This document shows, one piece after another, positions 50,384 through 63,401 of a stretch of 64,000 nucleotides of DNA (positions are counted from its first letter, which is position 1; every line of letters begins with the position of its first letter). The notes beneath the pieces were generated by a model, which worked only from the letters and a program-made list of their open reading frames with translations, searched no databases and was not told the origin of the DNA. Position numbers and translations under genes: made by a program. The DNA comes from Nageia nagi (taxonomy: Eukaryota; Pinophyta), in assembly GCA_050084985.1 (NCBI GenBank), contig JBITNC010000001.1, forward strand, positions 115,258,001 through 115,322,000, read 5' to 3'.

Positions 50384-52375
50384 TGTTGAACTATGCGTGA
50401 CACTGAGAGGGGGGATGAATCAGTGTTTCAATTTTAAAACTTTAAATCTGGAAAATTTAAATAGTGCAGTAGAGAAATAAAATCAAATAGAGCAAGCACA
50501 CCAAGATAGCAAACACACAACATAAGATATAACGAGGTTCACTAATGTGGCTACATCCCCAAAAAAGACTGCTTGGACTTCAATCCAAATCTAGCCATTG
50601 TAAAGCACCAACTTTACACATAATTTATTAGCACCAACTAAAAGGAGCACCAACCCCTAAGCTTTGCAACACCCACTGCAAGGAGCACCAACTCCACTTG
50701 CCAAGCACCCACTTGATAGATTTAATAAGATGGAATGAAAGATTGATAACCAGTTACCCAAGACCCGGAGTGGTCTAGCTCAAAACTTTTCTCACAAAAT
50801 ATAATTTGAATCATATTCTATTTTATTTATGCTCATGCCAATAGCTCTCAATTCATCTATAATCTGAAACCCCTTTTAATTCATACACATTTGCTTTGGA
50901 TTTCTATCTACTGAAAAACGCTCGAAATCGGATCATGAAACTGTTGCTCATATCATTGAAAGGGTTGCCGTTATTTTTCACCAAGAAAACTCCTCATATT
51001 CTAAATCAAAATTGATATAATTTCTCACAAACATCTAGAACTTTCAACACTTGTAGAATTATCAAGAAAACATTCATTTGTGAGATATCCATTACTCATA
51101 CATGCTTCACACACCTCTCAATAACAAACTACACTGCCAAAACACAAACCTAGAAAAATCTGAATTTATTCAAACTGGTTAAAGATAATACCTCGAATAC
51201 ACTTAGAACACATGTTCCATTTCTGTATGGCACAAAATGGTATGATGAATTTCACATAGATATCGAAATACCTTTCAAGGCTCGAATCTATCTTTTTATC
51301 TTCTCCTCTCTTGGTTTTTTTTTTTTTTTTAAATGTCCCATGATAAAAGAACTCTTGAGCCTTAAATAGAAGTGCGATAACTGAGATATAAAATAAAAGA
51401 AAAGAGCATTTTTTCAAACCATACACACTATTCCTTTTTTTTTTTGTCACTTAAATCCATTGTCGGCCAAAACTGGAAAATTAAGAAAAAAAGCTCTAAC
51501 AGCTTTTTCGATGAGCTATAACTTCTTACTGAGTGTACAATTTAATATTAAATTTAGACCATATGTTCTTCATATAACCAACTACATTCTATCAAAATTT
51601 GAAGCTTTAAATCCTCATAGTTTGCACACAGCACTTTTCGCAAAGTGGCCTCCGACACAGATTTCATAGGTATTTTGTTATGCTTGGATTTGTGCAAGTT
51701 ATAGGTTCTCATAGTTCAGGGCCTCAAATCAAGATGGTTCAAAAGACAAAGTTGTTCATCTCATCAAGGTATACCTGTAAAAACTTTAAAATTCTAAATT
51801 TGAAGACTTTTAGAGCCCAAAACAACCAACCTATTTTCAAAATTTATGCTCAAATAGTCAAAAAGTTACGGAGTGGCATTTTGCAGCTTGTACCATTTCT
51901 TCCTCAATTATCATCTTGCTATGAAATTTGGGCCACAACTTATTGGTATATAGTACTATATATAATTTAAATTTCAACCTTTTATTTATCACCATTTGCT
52001 TGCAATTCAAATTGTACGAAGCCAATTTTACATAAATTTCTGACTGCATCATAATCCACATCATAATCCACAAGAGTGCCCAAAACTGAACCAACATGAA
52101 ATTTGACTGTTCCAATGCTTCACACAAGTTTTTTATCAACCCAAAAACTGATCCAAACCATCTCTCGCTATCTATCACCTTCCATTTGTAATTTGGCCCT
52201 CTTGACAACTTTTGGTACCTCATGACAACTTTTGGTCCCTTTATCGTTTTTGCATCCGACAACTTTGTAGATCTTATCGATGTTATTTCTTTGACACGTG
52301 CAACCATATGAACCTTATGCATACTGATCTCATCATGTTGACAACAATGACAACACTGCTGCACCATACTCAACA
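50384..52375 (-). repeat. Left LTR (downstream LTR) of the younger Copia element
   Basis: 1992 bp. A TATA-like CTATTTAAGG occurs on the element's strand near 51373-51364. A poly-T run lies near 51316-51331. A 232-codon frame at 51858-52556 (minus) spans LTR and interior; I judge it a chance frame. Confidence 0.92.
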
Positions 52376-52387
52376 ATCTCCCCCTTT
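52376..52387 (-). other. Polypurine tract of the younger Copia element
   Basis: On the minus strand AAAGGGGGAGAT directly before the downstream LTR start TGTTGAG. Confidence 0.85.
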
Positions 52388-52589
52388 GGAATTGTTGACA
52401 ACACATATGCAAAAACTTGTTACTCTTCTCCCCCTTTGACAACAAATACAAAGGGGTGTTGTGGACTCCCCTTGAGTCCATATACATAATACTTAGGTGT
52501 AAATCAGTATACAAAAGAACATAATTATATAGGAGTAAAAATATAAACAAATACAAAATTACTCCCCCTCAGATTGTGCGCCCAAAAGC

Positions 52590-55500
52590 TAGTCAATGCT
52601 TGGGCAATATCACCACTCCTAATTTCTTTCGTAGGTACTCAAAAACTTCTTTGGGTAATGTTTTAGTAAATATATCTACTACTTGCTCTAATGTGGGAAC
52701 AAATTCTAACTTTACCTCTCCTTCTGCAACCTTTTCCTTCAAAAAATGATATCGAATGGCAATATGTTTTGTTCTTGAATGCATGACTAGATTCTTAGAA
52801 ATATTGATTGCACTTGTGTTATGACACATAATTGAAATAGGCTCAGTGATCTAAATCCTTAGATCTTTCATCATTTGTTTCATCCACATAACCTATGTAC
52901 AACATGATGTCACTGCTATGTACTCTACTTTTACGATGAATAATGATACCGATTCTTATTTTTTACTATGCCAACCGATAAGATTATTACCCAAGTAAAA
53001 TGCATTTCCACTAGTGCTTTTCCTATCATCTACACATCCTACCCAATCTACATATGAGAAAGTAATGAGTGTGAAATCTTTTCCTTTGGGATACCATAGG
53101 CCATAGTCCATTGTACCTTTAAGGTACCGAAAAATTTATTTTACTGCAGTCACATGTGTTTCCTTTGGACTTGCTTGGAACCGTGCAACTGTACATATTG
53201 CTTGAAGTATGTCAGGTTTGGTAGCTATCAAATATAATAGGCTCCCAATCATTGACCTATACATAGTTTGATCTACTGATGGTGACTTATCATCCTTGCT
53301 TAGCTTGCAGCCTATCATCATAGGAGTGTTCACAGGCTTGCAATCCTCCATAGTGAACTTTTTCAACATCTCTTTAACATACTTGATTTGCAAAATAAAA
53401 ATGCCATTATTTAATTGATTAACTTGCAAACCAAGAAAATATGAAAGTTCACCTATCATTGACATTTCAAACTCTGTTTGCATTTGGTTAGCAAAATCTT
53501 TGCACATTTCATCTTTGATACCTCTAAAAATAATATCATCTACATAAACAACAATGATAACTTAGTGATTATTTTTATATTTAATGTAGAGATTATTGTC
53601 CACCATACCCTTTTTAAAACCTTGCTGATGTAGATATGTATCAAGTCTAGAGTACCATGCTCGGGGTGCTTGTTTTAGACCATAAAGTGCCTTTTTTAAA
53701 TTTGCACACAAAATCTAGATTCTCACTTATCTGAAATCCATCTGACTACTTAATATAAATTTTTTCATTAAGATTTCCATTCAAAAATACTAATTTTACA
53801 TCCATTTGATAAACTTTGAAATTTTTATAGACTACCAAAGCAAGAAACATACAGATAGCTTCTAATCTAGCAACAGGAGCAAAAGTTTCTTCAAAATCAA
53901 TACCTTCAACTTGAGCATACCCTTTACAAACCAATCTTGCTTTGTTTCTTATTACTTTTCCATCTTCATTAAGCTTGTTGCGAAAAACCCACTTGGTGCC
54001 AATCACATTTTTATTTTTGGGCCTTGGTACCAACTCCCAAGTTTGATTCTTTTCAATTTGGTCTAGTTCCTCATCCATTGCTTTGATCCAACTTTCATCC
54101 TGACTTTCCTCTGCAACATTTTTTGGTTCTATGCTTGAGAGAAGAGAATATGTTCTTATTGTTCTTCTTCTTATTTTAACTCCAGTATCTAGATCTCCAA
54201 TTATTTGGTCAGTTGGATGATCTTTTTGCCATTTACCTATCTTGTGTTTTTGATTTTCTTCTATTTCTGAACCACTGTATGAGTTACTTGAGCCATTCTT
54301 TGGTTGATTTTCTGGTTGTTCCTCTACCTCATCTACCTCAATATATTCTAGAAATTTTTTATTATTGTCTTTTGGAGGTACTCTTAGTTCATCAATCTTG
54401 ACATCTGCACTCTCAACAATTTTTTTAAGTATTTTATTATAACATTTGTAAGCCTTGCTTTTTATTGAGTAACCAAGAAATATACCTTCATCTGCTCTAT
54501 CATCGAACTTACCAAGATTTTCTTCTATCCTCTTGATGTAGCACTTACACCCAAATACTTTGAAGTATTTTGCAGATGCCTTTTTACCGAACCATAATTC
54601 ATAGGGTGTCTTATTCTCATGGGGCCTTAACATACATCTGTTCTAAATATAAACTACTGTGTGGACTGCTTCTTTCCAAAACCTATCAGCTATGTGGCTT
54701 TCTGTCAACATTGTTCATACCATTTCTTGAACTGACCTATTTTTTCTTTCTACTACACCATTTTGCTGAGGTGTTCTTGTTGTTGAAAACTATCTTCTGA
54801 TACCATACTCATGATAGAATTCATTAAAATCATCTGAAATGAATTCACCTCCTCTATCTGATCTTAAACATTTGATTCTTCTTCCAATCTAATTTTTTGC
54901 CAGGTTCTTGAAGGTCTTAAATTTTTCAAATGCTTCTGACTTGTGTTTCAAGAATAGTATCCATGTCATCCTAGAATAATCATCTATACATAGCATAAAG
55001 TACCTATCCCTATTTAAACTTTGTGTTCTCATAGGACCACACAAATTAGTATGAACAAGCTTTAATGGTTTGCTATAATAGTATTCCTTTATCTTGAAAG
55101 TGGATCTAGTGATCTTACCCTTTTGGCATGAAGAACAAATACTATTTGGTGGTTTTTTGATACTTGGTATATCTCGAACTGCTCTCTTTGAATAAATTTT
55201 AACTAAATTATCAAAACTGATGTGTCCAAATCTCTTATGCCAAAGCTAATTTTCATCCTCCTTTTCAAGTAGACATGATCCATTTGAAGTCTCTGTCAAT
55301 GTATATAGATTTCTAGATTTCCTTGTACCAACTGCAACTAACCTACCACTATTTACTCTTCTGATTTCACATCCATGTTTCTTGAATATTACATCATGTC
55401 CTCTATCACAAATTTGACTAACACTCAGCAAGCTATGTTCCAACCTGATCATGAATAATACTTCTTTTGACTTGATCTTTCTATCATTAATCTTAACTGT

Positions 55501-55650
55501 ACCTCTACCGATAATCTTTGCTCCATGATTATTGCCAAATTTTACTGATCCCCCTTCATGTTGTTCTAATTTTTCAAATCTTTTTTTATCCTCGATCATG
55601 TGGCTAGAGTAACCACTATCTAGTATCCAAGGAGCTAGTTTATTCTCTAC
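52590..55650 (-). pseudogene. Copia pol (protease, integrase, RT, RNase H)
   Basis: Protease at about 55630-55590: WILDSGYSSHMI keeps Asp-Ser-Gly; the open stretch continues through 55599-55246. Pre-integrase zinc region: LWHKRFGHISFDNLVKIY and CSSCQKGKI at about 55245-55110. Integrase core: the first acidic residue reads Asn in VHTNLCGPM (about 55055), where the family has Asp. The second Asp (LRSDRGGEF, about 54860) and the Glu (PQQNGVVERKN, about 54770) are intact. Reverse transcriptase: [31 protein letters not shown] and [11 protein letters not shown] lie within 54633-53746. VYVDDIIF at about 53555-53530 has an intact YVDD. A connection segment is open at 53507-53136 (LSYFLGLQVNQL), and RNase H ends at 52829-52593 with TKHIAIRYHFLKEKV. 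In-frame stops, for example near 53745 and 54640, and at least one frameshift break the polyprotein. Confidence 0.92.
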
Positions 55651-55739
55651 CTTAAGAGCTATTTGTACTATTAGAGATTCTTTTTCATCTTTTGGTTGCT
55701 CCTTCTCTTTCCATATCTTCTTGATACCTATTTTAGATT

Positions 55740-57666
55740 CATGTATTGTCTCTTCCTATTTGTTTTGTTATACCTATCTTTCTGGAATTTATCTATTATA
55801 TCTCATGCCTTGTGACCGAAAAGATCTTTGTTGAAATTAATTTTGAAAAAATATCCTCCTATAATTTCTTGCAATATGACCATAGTTGTGACAATTATAA
55901 CATTCTACAGCATAATCCATCAATGGTACAAATATATTTCTACTTGAAAAATTCCTTGGACCTATATTATATTTGCATTTAAAGATTCTATGTCCATACC
56001 CATTGCACTTAAAATAATAACCAGAAAAGGATTGAGTGAACCTGGGTTGTGGACTTTGCCACATTGTAGTAGATGCTGAAAATCTTCTTCTTCTTTGATG
56101 TGCGACATGTGTAAATCCATCATTATCTATATACCTGTCATTTCTAGTAGTATTATTTTGTCTTCTATGAAATGGTTATTCTTGATTAACTGGTTTCTTT
56201 TCCTCTTTGATTTCTAATTTTTTATTTGCATCCTTGGAGGTTTGTCCTTCTTCAAAACCTAAACCAAATTTAATATTTGTTGCTCTTTAGTTCTATAAGA
56301 TTTCATTTAGCTTTAAAGATCCTCCCTCAAGTTTATGATACTCACTAATCTTATGACTCATCTCTTCCAATTGAAGATTCAATTCTGTAATCTCTGCTTC
56401 TAATTTGCTGCAGTACTCAACTTTGGTAGTGATTTATTCTTCAAGATCCTCAATTATTTTCTACATTTCTTCCATCTATACTTTTAAGCTTATAATAAAT
56501 TCATTTGCATCATCAAGTTTTCGAGAAGTTTTTCGATATTTTTTCCTTTCTATCTCTAATTCTTCTAGAGCTGCAATTAATTCTTCTTCTAGATTAACTT
56601 CTGCTTCAACTTCTTCTTCATCAATTTCTTCTTCTAATTTTTGTTTCAATTCTAATTTTTCTTCTTCAAATGCCATGAAGAGAGCTTCATCAATCTCTTC
56701 TTCTGAGTCTTCATTTGAACTGACTTTTGATGAACTAATATTTTTAGAAATAAAACTTTTCTTCTTGAAATTACCTTTTCTGAAATTTGATTTTGTCTTC
56801 TATCCATTTCTCTCTTTGTGCAAACTTTCATCATATTTGTTCTTCTCATTGTGTGGACATTTAGCTGTAAAGTGCCCTACATCTCCACAATTGAAACATT
56901 TAAATAGTAATTTTCTTCTATATTTACCTTTTGTTCCTTTCTTTAACTTACAAACAAAATTCGCTTCTAATTCATCAGATGTCTCTTCTTCATTAGATTC
57001 TGGTATTGCTTTTATTTTTTTCTTTGCTTTGAAAGTAAATTCCCTATCAATAGATTTTCCTTTTCTTATTCTCATTTCATAAGCAGTTAGAGAACCATGC
57101 ATTTCATCCATATTAAAAGTATTTAAATCTTTTACTTCTTCTATGGTAGAAACTTTTGAATCAAATTTTTGTGGAAGTGAGCGTAATACCTTTTTCACAA
57201 TAATTGCATCTTCAATCTTTTCTCTGAGGCCTCTAATCGCATTGGTTACTTCATTGACCCTTAGCATGTATGCTTTTATGTTTTCATCTTCATTCATCTT
57301 TAAACTCTCAAACTACGCTCGATGAGTTTAAAGCTTAGCCTCTTTTATCTTTATGTCTTCCTCATGAATGCTTTATAGTTTATCCCATATTTCTTTTGTT
57401 GATTCACAATTTATCACTTTTACTAGCTTGCTATCTACCAGTCTACACATGATAGCATTTTTAGCCTTCGAGTTATTTTCATATGCCTTCTTAGTAGCTG
57501 CATCTGTAATAGGCGTAGTAGGTGCGGTATAACCATTTTTTGTGGCCTCCCAAATCTCATATCCCAAAGCAGTAAAATATGTCTGCATTCTGAGTCTTTA
57601 AAAAGAATAATTAGTGCCATCAAATAATGGAGCTTTATTTGAAGAAAACCCTTCACTTGAAGTCAT
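55740..57666 (-). pseudogene. Copia gag with three zinc-knuckle segments
   Basis: Starts MTSSEGFSSNKAPLFDGTNY at 57666, typical of Copia gag. The codon normally for Trp in the next motif is a stop at about 57600. UBN2-type helices follow: CRLVDSKLVKVINCESTKEI (about 57455-57395) and KVLRSLPQKFDSKVSTIEEV (about 57195-57135). Knuckle 1, CFNCGDVGHFTAKC (about 56910-56870), is intact CX2CX4HX4C. A strongly acidic, probably coiled-coil segment comes next (open 56676-56476, many Glu). Two further knuckles follow: YFKCNGYGHRIFKC (about 56013-55972, first Cys now Tyr) and CYNCHNYGHIARNY (about 55903-55862, last Cys now Tyr). Gag would form the particle and bind RNA. The stops make it non-functional here. 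A Ser-rich frame on the opposite strand (56405-57082) is a shadow. Confidence 0.88.
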
Positions 57667-57712
57667 TGCGACACACCTAAGATCTCCCTAGCTCATTAAG
57701 CCGAAATAAGAA

Positions 57713-57728
57713 CCTGCTCTGATACCAA
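57713..57728 (-). other. Primer binding site (iMet-tRNA type)
   Basis: On the minus strand TTGGTATCAGAGCAGG, one base after the inner end of the right LTR. Confidence 0.88.
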
Positions 57729-57729
57729 T

Positions 57730-59710
57730 TGTTGAACTATACGTGACACTGAGAGGGGGGGTAAATCAGTGTTTCAATTTTAAAACTTTAAATCTGGAAA
57801 CTTTAAATAGTGTAGGAGAGAAATAAAACCAAATAGAGCAAGCACACCAAGATAGCAAACACACAACATAAGATATAACGAAGTTCACCAATGTAGCTAC
57901 ATCCCTGGAAAAGACTGCTTGGACTTTAATCTAAATCCAGCCATTATAAAGCACCAACTTTACACATAATTTATCAGCACCAACTGAAAGGAGCACCAAC
58001 CCCTAAGCTTTGTAGCACCCACTACAAGGAGCACCAACTCCACTTGCCAAGCACCCACTTGACAGATTTAATAAGATGGAATGAAAGATTGATAACCAGT
58101 TACCCAAGACCTGGAATGGTCTAGCTCAAACCTTTTCTCACAAAATATAATCTGAATCATATTCTATTTTCTTTATGCTCATGCCAATAGCTCTTAATTC
58201 ATCTATAATCTGAAACCCCTTTTAATTCATACACATTTGCTTTGGATTTCTGTCTACTGAAAAATGCTCAAAATCGGATCATGAAACTGTTGCTCATATC
58301 ACTGAAAGGGCTGTCGTTATTTTCATCAAGAGAACTCCTCATATTCTGAATCAAAATTGATATAATTTCTTACAAACATCTAGAACTTTCAACACTTATA
58401 GAATTATCAAGAAAATATTCATTTTTGAGATATCTGTTACTCATACATGCTTCACACACCTTTCAATAATAAACTACACTACCAAAACACAAACCTAGAA
58501 AAATCTGAATTTATTCGAACTAGTTGAAGATAATACCTTGAATACACTCAAAATGCATGTTCCATGTCCGTACAGCACAAAATGGTATGATGAATTTCAC
58601 ATAGATGCTGAAATACCTTTCAAGGCTTGAATCTATCTTTTTATCTTCTTCTCTCTTGGTTTTTTTTTTAAAAACAAAAGTGTCCCATGATAAAAGAACT
58701 CTTGAGCCTTAAATAGAAGTGCGATAACTAAGATATAAAATAAAAGCAAAGAGCATTTTTTCAAACCATACACACTATTCCTTTTTTTTTTCGTCACTTA
58801 AAACCATTGTCAGCCAAAACTGGAAAATTAAGAAAAAAAGCTCTAATAGGTTTTTCGATGAGCTATAACTTCTTACTGAGTGCACGGTTTAATATGAAAT
58901 TTGGATCACATGTTTTTCATATAACTAAATACATTATATAAAAATTTGAAGTTTTAAATCCTCATAATTTGCACACAACACTTTTTGCAAAGTGGCCTCC
59001 GACACAGATTTCACAGGTATTTTGTTATGCTTGGATTTGTGCAAGTTATAGGTTCTCATAGTTCGAGGCCTCAAATCAAGATGGTTCAAAAGACAAAGTT
59101 GTTCATATCATCAATTTATACGTGTAAAAACTTTAAAATTATAAATTTTGAGACTTTTAGAGTCCAAAACAACCAACCTACAATTTTCAAAATTTATGCA
59201 CAAACAGTCAAAAAGTTATGGAGTGGCATTTTGCATCTTGTACCATTTCTTCCTCGATTATCATCTTGTTATGAAATTTTGACCACACCTTCTTGGTATA
59301 TATTACTATATATGATTTAAATTTCAACCTTTGATTCATCATCATTTGCTTGCAATTCAAATTGTACGAAGCTAATTTTACACAAATTTCTGACTACATA
59401 ATCCACAAGAGTGCCCAAAACTGAACCAACATGAAATTTGACCGTTCCAACGCTTTACACAAGTTTTTTATCAACCCAAAAACTGATCCAAACCATCTCT
59501 CGCTGTCCGTCACCTTCCATTTGTAATTTGGCCCTCTTGATAACTTTTGGTACCTCATGACAACTTTTGGTCCCTTTATCGTTTTTGCATCCGACAACTT
59601 TGTAGATCTTGTCGATGTTATTTTTTTGACACGTGCAACAATATGAACCTTATGCACACTGATTTCATCCTGTTGACAACAATGACAACACTGCTGCACC
59701 ATACTCAACA
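57730..59710 (-). repeat. Right LTR (upstream LTR) of the younger Copia element
   Basis: 1981 bp, collinear with 50384-52375 with scattered substitutions and small indels, for example a 10-bp loss where the left copy repeats AATCCACATC near 52052-52070. Confidence 0.93.
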
Positions 59711-59715
59711 AGATT

Positions 59716-60739
59716 AAGATACACTAAATTGGTCAATGAATTTGGTGGTTATTCTCAACACATTAATACTCTTACCTATCTGCCTTACCATGCTTGAAGG
59801 TAGTTGAAGATTATGAATTGTAATGAGAGGATATAAACATGCATTAAAGGAAATTTATTCACATTAATAGCTTATTACCTATCTACCTTACCATGTTGAG
59901 AGGTGTTCAAAGGATTATGACTCATAAGAAGAGGTAATAAACTACATTTTAAATATTTCATTTGGTTAATGAACCTCATTAAAAGGTAATGAATATAATG
60001 GGCATCTATATTAACTACTACATTAATTAAAACAATGTTTGGATCACTAAAAAGATTTAATTAATGGACATGTATAATAGGGAGGGTAGAAAGTGCATTC
60101 ACTAGCATTTCATTTTTATTAAATGTATCATCATAAGACCTTTTAAAATAAATGTCAATGAGTTGGAAGTCATTACCAACCATTGATTCTTATTTTCTTA
60201 TGTTCCCATTGAAAAATAAAATAAGTCCTAGAGCCTAAACCTAGAGATGAATACTAGGTTCATAGGTTAGAAGTCATTACTTTTCACTAAATGACTATAA
60301 AAAAGGAGGATATACTTGAATTTCATTACCAAGATAGTTTTCAATGGTATTCCTTGAACCCCATTGCATTAAGGGGATCACTCTAAGTACTAATCCATTA
60401 CTTAGCCTTAGATAGCTTATAGGATTACCAACCTACCTTTTCTTAAGCATTTGATTAGACAAAATAATTTAGAAAAATTAACAAGACTAAAATATACAAT
60501 TCATATCGCTCATATTAAAAAGATTAATTTAATATACCAAAAAAGTTAGAAAGGATAATCACATCAAAAAAGTGAGTGCACATATAGGCTATTTGTGCAT
60601 GTAATTATTTTCTTGCAACCATAAATCCAAAAGATAAAAATAGAATTGCTATATTCAATATTTATTTTCTTTTACTTATAGTTGGGTAGAAACAAAATAA
60701 AAAATATAAAAAAAAAAACTAAAAGAAAATGGTTAATAC
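59716..60739. other. Spacer between the Copia element and a Gypsy gag remnant
   Basis: No gene. A diverged duplication of about 102 bp is visible: TTACCTATCTGCCTTACCAT at about 59773 and TTACCTATCTACCTTACCAT at about 59875, each followed by a short AGGT-containing stretch. The right part may be decayed 5' sequence of the Gypsy-type element. Confidence 0.45.
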
Positions 60740-62957
60740 CCATTCTCAAATGGCTTGTTAAGAGCAAGAACTTAATAATGAAAACTATTTAGAAGAATGA
60801 AGAAGTCATAGGTCTAGTAGGAACACTTATGATAACTTAAATATAGTTAGATAATGTTTAACAAAATTAAGTATCCTGCATTCTTCTCATGTTTATAGTC
60901 TTCCTCTAAATCTAGATTATTTAGCAGAAGATACACAACTAGTGGATGGTGTAGAAGAGATTGTATTAAGAAATATACCCCTTTGTATGCTCATTTAGTT
61001 GATACTATACTTCAAAGAGTCCCTTTTAGACCTAAGTATGATCATGTAACATGATATCTTTTAGATGAATGTTTAGTTCAATCATATTTAAGAAGAGATG
61101 ATTATACTCCTTATGGAGGAGCTTGATGATTGAATATCCATACATATAACTACCCCTATACTAGAATCTAGAAATCATGCTAGATTTTACAATAATCCTT
61201 GTTATATTTTAAAATCAAATACACCAACTCCTTTGTCAACCCATAGTACCTCTAAACAAAGAGGTTAAGTGAGAAAGAACCTTGATCCAACAAGATTTAA
61301 ATTACAAGGAATACCTCCCTATGTACATAAGAAAGACAATTCACCTCAAAATAATGAACACCATCAATCCTAATAATAAATGATTTTATACAATCTAGGT
61401 TTACAATGACAAACTAAACCCATATAATTTATTTAACAACCATAGTTATAAACACAACCTATGCTCAATATACATCAAAACAAGTTACCAATAAGACAAC
61501 CCAACAAGTACAATTTTCAAATTCAACATGGACCTAAGGAAATGATGGGGAAGGATAAAAAACAACAATTTAGAGCATGATGCCCATCTCCCCAAGGTCA
61601 TGGAGTGTACAAATATCAAGATACTTACTTGGCCAAGAAAAAAAAGCTTCACTTAAAAAGTGACAAGATGAGCTTCAAAGATATAATTTACCTCCACTTA
61701 GAAATAAAGGAAAATCATATTATCCTCCTACACCACTAAACAAATGCAATAAAAACCACTTCCATATGAACTTCCACGATCTTCTCCACCATATGATGGA
61801 GTTTACTATGATGCCCAAACACCTTCTGCACAAAGATATGAACCATTCCCAAGATATGAAGGAAAAGTGGATCATAGAAATGAAGAATATCTTATGTATC
61901 AAGAACAACTTGAAAAAAGGGATGCTCTTCATAAAAGAGTGATGGAAATTGAAAAAGAGTTACACTTATAGAGTAAACAAAAAATGTTATACGAAACTAT
62001 TTGCAATGAACCAATTCATCTAAGTGTTCTAGAAAAGAAATTCCTTTCAAATTTGAAATTCTAAAAATTGAGCCATTCAAAAGAATGGAAGATCTTAAAA
62101 AACATCTTAGGTAATTTAAGTATTTGAGTTATGTTATTGTTGATGATAATGCATTAATGTTATGCATCTTTCCAATGATAATTTCTAAACAAGCAATGGA
62201 TTGGTACAATAACTTAACAAAATATAGTATTCATTCATACACATAATTGACAAACTTATTCTTGGAATATTTTAGGATAAATATCAAATATATAACTTCC
62301 ATCACTAATCTTATGAGATTATAACAATTTCAAGATGAATCAATTACTGATTTCATCTCAAGATGAAGGGTAATTTTAAAAAGCATGCCCTACACGTTAC
62401 CTCAAAAAGAAGTGGTAAAAATGTTCAGTCAAAGTTTTTTAAGGCCTATCGCTAGTACCTTATTAATCCAACAACATAAGACCTTCGAAGAAGCTAGTTC
62501 CTAAGCTTTCATAATAGAAAAGGTCAAAATCCAAGATGGTGATATAAAAGGTAAGAAAAAGGAACTTTATGTGAAAAACAAAAATCAAATGGAACAAATA
62601 AATAAACCATCATTGGCCAACAAAGTTTTTATCACTAAAGAAGTAGAACCAAATCCTCCACAAACTAAGGAAAAAGACTTTGTACCACCAAGAAAGTTTA
62701 CACCTTTTTCATATTCTTTTTATGATATTCTAAAGAAACTTTGTGATCATTAAGTGATTACATTATCAGAAATAAGACCTAAACAACCATTGGCTAAAAA
62801 TATTATATGGTATAATGAAAATGAATATTGTCATTTCCATCATCAAAAGGGGCATGATACAAATAATTATAAGAATTTACAACATAAAATCCAAAACTTA
62901 ATTGATGATGGAAAGTTGGAAGTTGATAATGTTAGAATTTGTAATAAAATATTGTGA
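60740..62957 (+). pseudogene. Ty3/Gypsy-type gag remnant
   Basis: The retrotransposon gag domain is readable with a few stops: KIEPFKRMEDLKKHLR (about 62068-62110), FKYLSYVIVDDNALMLCIFP, AMDWYNNLTKYSIHSYT (about 62190-62245), NLFLEYFRINI, DESITDFIS-RWRVILKSMPY (about 62335-62395) and SFLRPIASTLLIQQHKTFEE. This is the conserved helix order of Gypsy gag (the PF03732-type domain). Open tail pieces at 62571-62753 and 62754-62957 carry a CHFHHQKGHDTNNY motif at about 62830-62871. That is the Gypsy-type CX2HX4-GHDT-X2-C knuckle with its last Cys changed to Tyr. Before the domain (60740-62030) lie decayed N-terminal sequences with many stops. No protease or reverse transcriptase follows: the reading ends where a short LTR begins, suggesting interruption by another insertion. 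Confidence 0.8.
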
Positions 62958-63401
62958 ATATCTAAACTCCTTGTAAGTTCAATTAATCACTTAAAGGATA
63001 TGTAGATACCTTAAGGGATTAATTGAATTCTTTATTATGTGTGGACTTTGACCTAACCATGGGGTTAGTTGGTAGGTTAAAGTTAGGTCACACATTTATT
63101 GTAACCCTAACCTTACCCTTGGGTTAAAGGGAGGTTAGGGAGGTGCTCTCAAGCTATAAATAGAGGGCCTCTCCTCTTGTAACATATCTAAGTTTTGGAG
63201 TAACATTACTCTACTAGTTTGTGTAGGAGAGAGGAAGAGAATAGTTGTAAGAGGGGCATACTTGAGAATTGAGATACTAGTTGTGGATGTACTCCCAAGG
63301 AGGGAGGAACCACATTACACTTGTGTTATCTTATGTGAATGTTGTGTGATTGAGCTTCCTAGTCTTGGACCTTGAGGATTAGAGTAGTTCTAATTCTCTC
63401 A
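62954..63401 (+). repeat. Probable 5' LTR of an element running off the window
   Basis: The segment ends ...CTCTCA directly before TTGGTATCTAGAGC, an iMet-like primer site. It contains a strong TATA box at 63155-63164 followed by a pyrimidine-rich leader. The left end is uncertain: TGTGAA at 62954 or TGTAAG at about 62975 are candidates. The second LTR would lie beyond 64000, so the assignment rests on the promoter and primer site. Confidence 0.55.
63155..63164 (+). promoter_or_regulatory. TATA box of the short LTR
   Basis: CTATAAATAGAGGGCC, an excellent plant TATA context, about 245 bp before the primer binding site. Expected transcription start is about 63185-63195. Confidence 0.65.

Larger units (their letters stand above)
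50384..59710 (-). mobile_element. Ty1/Copia LTR retrotransposon, nearly complete, younger
   Basis: A 9.3-kb element with a perfect 5-bp target duplication AGATT (50379-50383 and 59711-59715). LTRs lie at 50384-52375 and 57730-59710, both TGTTGA...TCAACA. The primer site TTGGTATCAGAGCAGG (57728-57713) and the purine tract AAAGGGGGAGAT (52387-52376) give minus orientation. The interior encodes a long gag, then protease, integrase, reverse transcriptase and RNase H. Stops and a few frameshifts disable it, yet long open stretches survive, including 295 codons at 53746-54633. LTRs differ by about 5% over the first 120 bases compared by eye, the least of the LTR pairs here. Confidence 0.94.

Noticed and set aside
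51858-52556. 232-codon minus-strand frame across the LTR/interior boundary
   Set aside because: It crosses the purine tract and LTR edge and has no domain; the homologous region of the other LTR keeps only a shorter frame (59394-59711).
56405-57082. 225-codon Ser-rich frame on the plus strand
   Set aside because: Exact antisense of the Copia gag; Ser runs are the reverse complement of the Glu/Lys-rich gag segment.
63099-63160. Telomere-like TAACCCTAACC and TTAGGG phrases
   Set aside because: Only one or two degenerate units, inside a probable LTR; they form an imperfect inverted repeat rather than a telomeric array.
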